This document shows positions 56,650 to 64,000 of a stretch of DNA of 64,000 nucleotides, in pieces; position 1 is the first letter of the stretch; every line of letters starts with the position of its first letter. The stretch covers positions 18,307 to 82,306 of the forward strand of contig JADNRX010000248.1 in NCBI GenBank assembly GCA_015501595.1, in the 5' to 3' direction. Below the pieces are notes generated by a model, which did no database searches, had not been told where the DNA came from, and saw only the letters and a program-made list of their open reading frames with translations. Position numbers and translations under genes: made by a program. Source of the DNA: Hymenopellis radicata. Taxonomy: Eukaryota; Basidiomycota; Agaricomycetes; Agaricales; Physalacriaceae.

Positions 56650-57857
56650 ATCTGGCTGACGACTGGGATCGAGTTTAATTACGCTTCAGCAGGTGTTCAG
56701 AATATGACACCCATTAATTATGTGTCTTGGTTGCTCTTCATGCTATGTAATCCTTCTCTTAAGGAGAGGCTACACTGATCTCGTCCTACTCGATACTACC
56801 ACGAGCGAGCCAGTTTCAGGCACAGCGAATAACACCTTGGAACTTGAAACCCCTATAATCATTACGGTACGACGCGACGCGCATTCGATCCGCGTACAAT
56901 TGTCGGTACAAAGTTATTGCAAAGTTACGTTGCGCCGTCCTAGTAAGAAGTCGCGAACTGATTGGACTGAATATCTACCACCACCAGAATGATGTGATCA
57001 AATGGGCAGTGCCAGGATAGTGGCTATACACCCTTCTTTCTCCATCACGATTGCGATGTGCAACTTTGTTTCCAGCTCACTCGAGGCCATAACAGACGTA
57101 ATTGATGTACATGGAAGCGCGAACTTGCTACCGGTTTGGGCAGCGCGAGGTGTACTCCATAATCAACGAAAATGCATACCCGCAGCTCTGGCATTTATTG
57201 GTACGTGCGACTTCCTTGCAGACTTGGCCTCCCGGCTGAACGCGTCACAGAACAGCTTTTGACAGCAACTGTACCTAAGCGCTACAGCAACGTCTTGAAA
57301 TAGCTACTTATCGGAGTGAAGCTCTCACCGGAACAACATAATTCATTTACGGGGAGCGACTTGCCTCGTTTCCATCGTCTTCCTGCCACCTGTGAAACTT
57401 GGAAGCGCTTGATGCATGACTCGAACTTCTAGTGGTAGTAGGTGCCAAGCTCCTGCAAGGTCGAGGAGAGAGAAGATGCGAGAAAGAAAGATTTCCTGCT
57501 TCTTAGGGCTCGAAAAGGTGTGCAGATAGTTCTCGCTCATTATTCGGGGCATTGTTGATTGTTGTACTTGCTCCAGTTGATCTTACGACGAGTCTAGAGA
57601 TATTGGTGGCGCTCAGCCAATCATCGCCTCATCGCCTTTTCCCCGGGTCCGTCAATGTCCTTACGGCATGAAGCTGGCAGCTAGCTGTAATTACTGCTTT
57701 TGGAAGGATGATCCCATTGTTCGCCGCGATCGACGGTTATAATGGATTGCACAGCAAGGCGTCCACATTTGACGCGTGGCTCTTCCTGTGGCTTGTTTGT
57801 TAGCCTCTCACATCTTGGTTTCCTCCCACCATCTTGCTGCAGCGACAACCTCCCATC
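56650..57857. other. no gene recognised
   Basis: Short frames only. The last part is the 5' region of the FunK1-like gene. Confidence 0.45.
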
Positions 57858-59961
57858 ATGGAACCATCGACCTCTAGGTCCACGCGAGATTTTATCACAT
57901 TGGCCCTCCGCTCGCAAGAGCTCTGTCGCTGGCGTCGTAGCAGCGTTGCCGACATCCTCGATTCATGTATGCCCCATGGCGCTCCGGATACAGTGCCTTC
58001 AGTAGCTAGCCAGGCAGACTTCCAATCTGAGAATGCAGACTGCATTCTCCAGCAATGTGTACGTGCTCAGCACGTCCCCTTCATTCATTCTGAACTCACC
58101 GAATTGACAGGTTGACTTCATTCAACGCGCTGTGGGATCCGAGCAGCGCCAACACCTACCACTTACTCCGACAGTGATACACGAAGACGGCTTTCGCACA
58201 TCAATTGTTGGCCTCAAGTCTCCACTTGCTACCGCTCTCAATGCGTTCACATTCCTCGAAGGTTTCGTGTTCGTTGTACAGAACGATTCCGATCCTTTCG
58301 TCGATTATCCATCAAACACGGATCATACAACGCGTCGAATCAGCCTTGATTCCTCCCCGAAGTCGTTGATGCTAGTTGGCGAGCTCCTTGCCTATGCTGG
58401 GCGCGTCTTTGCCACCCAGTATCGTCATCACCTCTTCACACTCATCCTATTCGCCCGTACTGCTCGTCTCATTCGCTGGGACAGGACACAAGCACTCGTC
58501 TCGGCCTCATTTGACCATAGGGAGAACTCCGACATTCTCGCCTCGATTCTTCAGCGCTTCACTCGAATGTCACCCTTCCAGAGGGGCACGGATCCTTTCG
58601 TAACTGAAGGGGAGGTTTCATTCGAAGAAGTTGAGATGCTTAGAGAAGCGCTTAAACAAGCGCCACCTGAGGTACGAGAGCATTCGGGAGATGAATGTCT
58701 CGGCCTCATGGTGCTGCCCGGCAATGAAGACCTTCCGCTCCTGCTTCTCGCCTCAAAGCCGGATGCGTCAACGACACAGGCTCCCTTCTGCCATCGCGGT
58801 TCCATCTCTCCTCCGAGATACGCGTACAACACGCGCACTCGTTCCTTCGTCTTACTTCTGGATGCGTTCGTTCGCAAAGGAGCAGCCCACTCGGATGTTT
58901 ACACCGCTCTGCACCGACATGACGTGCCGAATGTCCCGACCTTACTCTGGCAGGGCGTGGTCCGACCAATTGTTGCAACAACGGTGTATCCGTTTATCGC
59001 AGTGCTATCGAGTCCATCTCGGGTCTCAGATTGGAGTCGTGTCGAGACGCGAGGCGACTGGCTCGATATTTTGCAGACATCTGTCAAAGTGAGTTATATC
59101 TTTCAGTAGAGATTTCTATACTAAGCTTATCTTTCCCTAGCCGTCGAAAATGCTGGGAAGCACGGTATCTTCCATGGGCGTATCTGCCCATGAATATACG
59201 TTTACGCAATGGTCGCGCTTGTTTAATAAATTGGCCACAGGCACCGCCTGATGATGGTAGACTTGTCATTGATTTCATTGAGGTCCGTTTTACAGCGCGT
59301 CTTCATCAATTTGCCGCTCACACTCGACCAGGAACCCGAGCTCGTCAACTATAAATCAATCCGACGTCTGATGGCTGCAGAGCAAACCTACGCGTCTCTC
59401 GAAGACGACCTGGAATCTGTTTTATGGGTCTTCGTCGAACGCGTTCTGCAGACTTTCGCTATTGAATCCGCTGAGCAGCTGTTCCATCTCTTCATGATGG
59501 ATCCGCCCGCCTACGTCGCCCAACAGAAGAAGGCATTCCTGCGAGGCGCCTTTGACGATGTCACATTTCTACCAGAGGTACAATGGTTACATGACCTCCT
59601 CTGTGAACTCTGCGAGGACAAGGCTATATCCTCGCTGACCTTCAGACGGTATGGGTTGGACGACGTTTCGATTTGTGATGAGGAGGACTCGTCGCTGTTC
59701 TCTGATTCAGAAGGAAGCACATTATGTGCGTACGAGTCAGAGTCGGAATCGGAGGGGAAATCGACGTCCAAGCGGAAAGCGGAAGATCCAGAACTTGATG
59801 ACGACGTTCACGTTGAGAAGCGGGCGCGATGGGATTACGTTTGGGAGAGTGTGGCGGTGAAAGCGGGAGGCACGTCCCCTGCGAGCACCGTGTATTCACC
59901 TTTATCCCCAGAGTTTCTTCCGGTATTAGATATGAGTGAGCCTTGGGAGATTTCTATTTAG
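57858..59961 (+). CDS. FunK1-like fungal protein kinase, probably inactive or mis-sequenced
   Basis: Start at 57858 (MEPSTSRSTRDFITLALRSQ); intron 58059-58110; long exon to about 59091, intron to about 59142. Marks of the fungal-specific FunK1 family: AGRVFATQYRHHLFTLILFA, then RTARLIRWDRTQALVSASFD (the RLIRWDR signature), a divergent hinge region, and at the catalytic loop AVENAGKHGIFHGRI, where family members have HRD or HGD. Here the catalytic Asp position reads Arg. LVIDFIE stands at the DFG-like site, and MAAEQTYASLEDDLESVLWV at the usual DDLES helix. The C-terminus is acidic and basic (SESESEGKSTSKRK) and ends at 59961. The frame slips at a C3 run (59187-59189) and again near 59283, so exact residues at the catalytic loop need checking. 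The role of FunK1 kinases is little known. Confidence 0.7.
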
Positions 59962-60175
59962 TACTTGTCAGTATAGTTTGTGTCTGTTGATACCCTCCTT
60001 GAAATTGCCAGGATTCAATTTCTTGCCTTGCCTCCCCAATACATACGGTTGAACATTGGATCTGCAATCCGTGCTCAATGAGAATCTTTTCTGCGATGTT
60101 TGCGAACTAGAACAGAGCCGACTACAACCCTCGCTTGAGCTGCCAGTATGAAAAGAATGTGTGGCAAACTTTTAT
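59962..60175. other. intergenic
   Basis: Gap between the FunK1-like gene and the tRNA gene. Confidence 0.5.
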
Positions 60176-60247
60176 GGGCTCTTGGCACAGGGGTAGCGCG
60201 CACGCTTCGCATGCGTGAGGTCGTGGGTTCAAATCCCACAGTGTCCA
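60176..60247 (+). tRNA. tRNA-Ala (anticodon CGC)
   Basis: Cloverleaf of 72 bases: anticodon stem CACGC/GCGTG with loop TTCGCAT (anticodon 60208-60210), T arm GTGGG-TTCAAAT-CCCAC, acceptor GGGCTCT/AGTGTCC followed by discriminator A. No intron and no encoded CCA. The acceptor stem has one T-T mismatch and the short D arm (GCAC/GCGC) one mismatch, so it could be a weakened copy. Confidence 0.85.
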
Positions 60248-60311
60248 TTTGAAGCCGGTGGCGGTCCGTTTTTTGCTCAGTTTGTCACGGACTCACGGTT
60301 GCGCTGAGCTA

Positions 60312-60637
60312 GGGTGGCGCAGTAAACCTCCGGGGGGTGTTAATAACAGTATTGATACCGACCCCCCGGGAGGCCTCCGATTCGAAACCGTTAGTAACGG
60401 TTTCGATACCAGCACGTGTTTCGAACACGTGATGTGGCGCAGCGGCTCGCCGCCCTCGTCCCGCCCTTGTCCCGCCACTCTCAGCTTCTCTGAGCGCCAG
60501 CGCGCCGTCACGTGAAGTGATCACGTGCCGGTATCGAAACCGACCTCCCGACCCCCGACAGTTTCAATACCGTATCGATACTGTTAGTAACCGCAGTAAA
60601 CCCGAGGTGTATCAAAACCAAGGGTTTACTTCCACCC
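60312..60637. mobile_element. foldback MITE with nested palindromes
   Basis: A 326-base element with imperfect terminal inverted repeats (GGGTGGCGCAGTAAACC at the left, GGTTTACTTCCACCC at the right end) and TA on both sides (60310-60311 and 60638-60639), as for Tc1/mariner-type MITEs. Inner sequence also folds back: AACAGTATTGATACCG pairs with CGGTATCGATACTGTT-like sequence, GGTTTCGATACC-AGCACGTG pairs with CACGTGCCGGTATCGAAACC, and two self-palindromes (CGAAACCGTTAGTAACGGTTTCG-type at about 60383-60405, and CACGTGTTTCGAACACGTG at 60413-60431) sit in the left half. No coding capacity. Confidence 0.82.
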
Positions 60638-60866
60638 TATCAATGCGCTCTGAAATTTTTAATTGATTGCTAACATGAAGATTCAAGTTCTAACATGGTT
60701 TCTTTTTACCAGGCCGCCGCCGGTCTGAGGGAGTGTTCACTGTCCACCGCAATTAGGGCGGCCAAAAGCCCACAAGCTGCTGCCGCAGAATCTAAGTACT
60801 ACCCCACCCCGACGACTCCGACTCACGGCATAACATAACAAGACAGTGGATATCGTAATATCGTAA

Positions 60867-62598
60867 TCAGTATATTCGGGGATCATTGTTATTATATCGA
60901 CAAATGTAGAAGAGTAAACCAGACGCGCGCAGTGCCTTGATGCGCCGGTGCTGGGCGTCCGTAAAGTCGAATATGCCTTCAGCTGGAGCGTGTAGGGTAA
61001 ATGCTTCTAATTCAGTGCATGACGCCACGCCAGAGACAGCCTTGTCTGAAATGATCACACTGAGTCTTCGGCGAGATTCCAAGAATGTCAGAAGTTCGTT
61101 GGCTATGACGTTCTGGGTCTCTGTACAGAAGGCGCGTACATAAGAGATGTCGAATGCCAGGACGCGTAGGAATGAAAGGGATTGCACCGAGGAAAGAAGC
61201 CGTATAACGGAGTGGGTACCAGCATCGATGCGGAGGAGAGATAACTCCAGGAGTGAACCCCTACATTGACCTATGAGCGAATCGCTAACATCGATATAGT
61301 CGACGCCATCGGAGTCTCCATCTGTGAGGCCTTGTAAAGTGAGACGCCGTAAAGTGCAGCCTGATCTCTGAAGCATGTTTTCGGTGCGTGTAAGCATCCC
61401 AGGAGAGCCTCCCCTGATAACCAAGCACTCTAGAGATGGTGTACAAATATTTGCCAAAACATCATAACTGGAGTTCTCGATGATGAGGTCTGCCAAGTGG
61501 GCCATTGTGATGAACTGGGGGATGGGACCAAGTTCGATGTCATGGTCGAGATTCGGTGCATCCTGCAGACTTTCGTTATCCCAGTCCTTAGAGAAGGTAA
61601 GGAGACGAATATGGCGCGCTCTGGAAAGAACGTGAAGAGTGGAATCATGATCTGCTGATGTATGATGTCCACCAAGGTATCGTGCTCGGAGCTCAAGGCT
61701 TTCCAAGTAACTCCAGCCGAGGTCAACTTTCGCTTTGGAAAATGTCCTGTATGGGGGAATGGCGAGATGCTTCAGGGCGCGTGGGAGAGAAATGGCATCA
61801 AACACGATGCGGTTGGTAGTCGAGCACAAATCCAAGCTCTCTAATGTCGTGAGATAACTAACGAAATGTCGAAACTCTGGGCGATCTAAGCATTTCAGAT
61901 CGCTAGTACTGATGCGGAGTCGCTGGATACGACTAGCAAGGGACACAAGCAAGGGGAATGCGGGGCTGGAGTACGAGAAGCTACCGTCCAGCTGTAGAAC
62001 CATCCATAAGACACATAATGGAGCGAGAAATAGCTAAGGCCACTCCTGACACCTGGGACACATTACTCTGGTATTCCCGGGCAGACTGGTTAGCTCTGCT
62101 GAAGTTCAGATTCGCTTGCGACGGGAAGGGAGCGCTTGAGATTGACAGAACGCATTGCCGCCAAAGCTGCGGAAACGTGACCGCGATGTGATTCCATGAA
62201 CGACACACAGCGGTAAGGAGGGAGGGCGGAATGATGTAGAAATGGGAGGGGCCTTTGGTACTCCGTGCGCAAGCGAACAAAAAGATTTCGCGCAGAATAT
62301 CAGCTGGCAGTCAGTGGACAGGATTCAATACCAGACGGCAGTTCTGAACCTTCCACGCCAATGCATCCCGCTCGTCCATCAGCCCCTCAAGGGCCTGACG
62401 CATCTGTCCGATAGCCTCATCGATATCCGCCAGATGCTTCGCACCATCGACGACAATCTGACGAAACTCTGCGTCTTGACTGGCAGAAGGAGGATCGTTT
62501 GTGGCAAGTAAACGTGCTATGTCAGGCGGTGGCTGTAGCTGAGGCTCCCTACGGTGTCCGATACATGCCAATTGGCAGTGGTTGCAGCGATGGGCCAC
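60867..62598 (-). pseudogene. F-box gene with in-frame stop and frame change
   Basis: A start at 62598 gives the standard mushroom layout: a linker and coiled coil (AEFRQIVVDGAKHLADIDEA, LEGLMDERDALAWKVQNC) ending LNPVH. The frame then meets TGA at 62311-62313 exactly where the F-box begins, and the same frame continues LPADILREIFLFACARSTKG and LLTAVCRSWNHIAVTFPQLW. A TGA replacing a CGA-type codon is a substitution, not an indel, so this break is probably real. Near 61990-62005 the frame changes again, and the leucine-rich remainder (LASRIQRLRISTSDLKCLDR to HRRIKALRASGLLFY) is open to 60867. A truncated protein or readthrough cannot be excluded. Confidence 0.7.
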
Positions 62599-63720
62599 CG
62601 GCTGCGTTAGGATGAGGACGTGAGATTCTAGTGAGACTCTGGTTCAGAGACTTACATCGATAATTTTAACCATAAAGTAGAGCGCTGGGCAACTGGCTTT
62701 GGTTATCGACGACTGCTGAGGGCTTTGCTGGGCTTTGGTCAACGTTGAAGACACGAGGTGCTTACGAAAACGCTGGTTTTCAGAACTTTTCACATCATCA
62801 TCATGTGAGTAACGCGTCGAATGATACTCCCAATAGGTTGTGTCATTGGCTCGCCCATTATTCCACGTTGCGGTAAGAGTGAGTGCGCGCCTGAAAAGGT
62901 GGACGGAGAAACGATAACTGAATGGAAGGGTAGCTGCTTTGCACTCGAAGATGGCCTGCATAGCAAATTCTGGTAAAGATTTGACTAATCACAGGCCTGT
63001 ATGAGGTGTTTGTCTTCAGAAAGATACCAGGGTGACTAAGTCCGCCTCCTGGACATTCACTGAGAAGGTGGATCACTAATAGCACTGAGTGCTTGGTAAG
63101 GGATCATAAGTCAAGCGGAAGGGTTAGGGATTGCTCACCTGCAGACGCGGTCCAAGAATCATCCTCCCTTTCAGTATTTCGTCGGCAGTGGGCCTCGGCT
63201 TGTCGGGAAAGAGCCTATAATTGCGCCAAGTCGAGAGCTAGGCTGCTCGTTCGCCTTTCCGAGTTCAACTCTTGCACCAGGAAATTGGTGTTCGTTTGAG
63301 AGCTAACCGAGTCTTCATGATATCAGCTCTCTGCTGTCCGTTGGTGACGGTCAACCGTCAAGGTGAGTCGATGACCTCGGGTAGCACGTGCAGGACTCAC
63401 GTTTCTCTTGCGCAACTCTTGTGTTTCTCTCCCATCGCCTTGAGTCACTGGTTCTCCTCCACCTTGAGCTGACAAATGAAGGGCACACAAGCGAGTCATC
63501 GATTGCATGAGTGGTTCGATGCTCGGTCTTGAACTTAGGACCAGACCGTCTTATGCATGCGGCCAATGTTTTTCTGCGCATTGAATGGTCTTTTTTACGA
63601 CACGTCGGATCACGTCACATGATGAATTGCGCCTTCTTCAGTGTGGGTACGCGGTGCTACGATGAACCGACTCGTTCACCCTTATAGCTTTCTTCCGTTT
63701 GTTTCCGCGTTCTCTTATAC
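62599..63720. other. no gene recognised
   Basis: A 105-codon minus-strand frame at 62644-62961 and others show no motifs. The right part is the upstream region of the nitrilase gene. Confidence 0.4.
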
Positions 63721-63726
63721 TATAAA
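63721..63726 (+). promoter_or_regulatory. TATA box of nitrilase gene
   Basis: TATAAA 75 bases upstream of the ATG at 63796. Confidence 0.5.
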
Positions 63727-63795
63727 TGCTCTCAGAATGATGTGTTCGCTCGACAATTATACTCGCTCCTCTAATCAGCTACAGCGTCCTCAAGC

Positions 63796-64000
63796 ATGCC
63801 TATCACACTCTCCCCTTCCAATTCTGACCCCTCAATCTTCAAGGTTGCCGCCGTACAGGCTGAACCGTGAGTACCACTGTTACTCTTGTACCATTTCCGC
63901 CCCATAACATGAGTCGAAGCGTTTGGCTCGACCTTCAAGGCGGTGTCGACAAGGTTATCCGAATTATTCGTGAAGCGGCTTTAGAGGGTGCTAAAATCGG
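63796..64000 (+). CDS. nitrilase family hydrolase, 5' part only
   Basis: Exons 63796-63866 and 63920 to the window end. MPITLSPSNSDPSIFKVAAV followed by QAEPVWLDLQGG and VIRIIREAALEGAKIG is the N-terminus of carbon-nitrogen hydrolases of the nitrilase branch (KVAAVQA.P..LD..... EAA..GAK). The GTGAGT...AAG intron splits a Pro codon in frame. The catalytic Glu (expected just after GAKIG), Lys and Cys lie beyond the window. Nitrilases convert nitriles to acids and ammonia; nitrilase versus cyanide hydratase cannot be decided from this part. Confidence 0.85.

Noticed and set aside
60249..60515. 88-codon frame after the tRNA
   Set aside because: Lies mostly inside the palindromic MITE; open by chance in repeats.
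1..64000. CRISPR array, bacterial operons or riboswitches
   Set aside because: Intron-rich eukaryotic genes throughout; no regularly spaced short repeats.

Overview
The window reads as nuclear DNA of a basidiomycete, most likely a mushroom-forming agaricomycete. The evidence is genes broken by many introns of about 45-60 bases, an eight-cysteine class I hydrophobin, a FunK1-type kinase, several F-box/leucine-rich genes with an N-terminal coiled coil, a Zn2Cys6 regulator of the type common in mushrooms, and a Ngaro-type tyrosine-recombinase retrotransposon. Gene models were spliced by eye from GT/AG (one GC/AG) sites and reading frame; exon ends are inferred, not transcript-supported.

Layout. 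0.3-5.8 kb: FAR-17a/AIG1-like membrane hydrolase (-), CCC1/VIT-type iron transporter (-) with a CCAAT/CRE promoter, a decayed FAD aromatic monooxygenase (+), and a hydrophobin (-). 5.8-8.7 kb: little beyond one weak gene candidate. 8.7-10.9 kb: type II (alternative) NADH dehydrogenase (+, 15 exons). 11-21.8 kb: stand-alone WH1 protein (-), F-box-like gene (-), multi-pass membrane protein (-), weak hypothetical gene (-), F-box gene (-), secreted protein of unknown function (-). 22.6-26.5 kb and 45.7-49.6 kb: two arms of an inverted duplication, each carrying the tail of a short-chain dehydrogenase, two paralogous F-box genes and a serine-rich gene. Between the arms lie the full short-chain dehydrogenase (-), a protein kinase (+), an FSH1-type serine hydrolase (-), a 6.3 kb Ngaro element (-) and a Zn2Cys6 transcription factor (-). 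50-56.7 kb: small membrane protein (-), small secreted cysteine-rich protein (+), and a tandem array of three related genes for putative mitochondrial membrane proteins (+). 57.8-64 kb: FunK1-like kinase (+), tRNA-Ala(CGC), a foldback MITE, a broken F-box gene (-), and the first two exons of a nitrilase (+) running off the window.

No operon-like system is expected or seen. The recurring themes are local duplication (F-box genes, the tandem trio, nested repeats) and element insertion. A second theme is technical. In at least six otherwise well-conserved genes the frame breaks by exactly one missing base, usually inside a run of 3-5 identical bases. This looks more like homopolymer under-calling than mass gene death, so several 'pseudogene' impressions should be held loosely. 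The monooxygenase (several lesions), the 17-base deletion in the first trio member and the in-frame TGA in the last F-box gene cannot be explained that way and look real.
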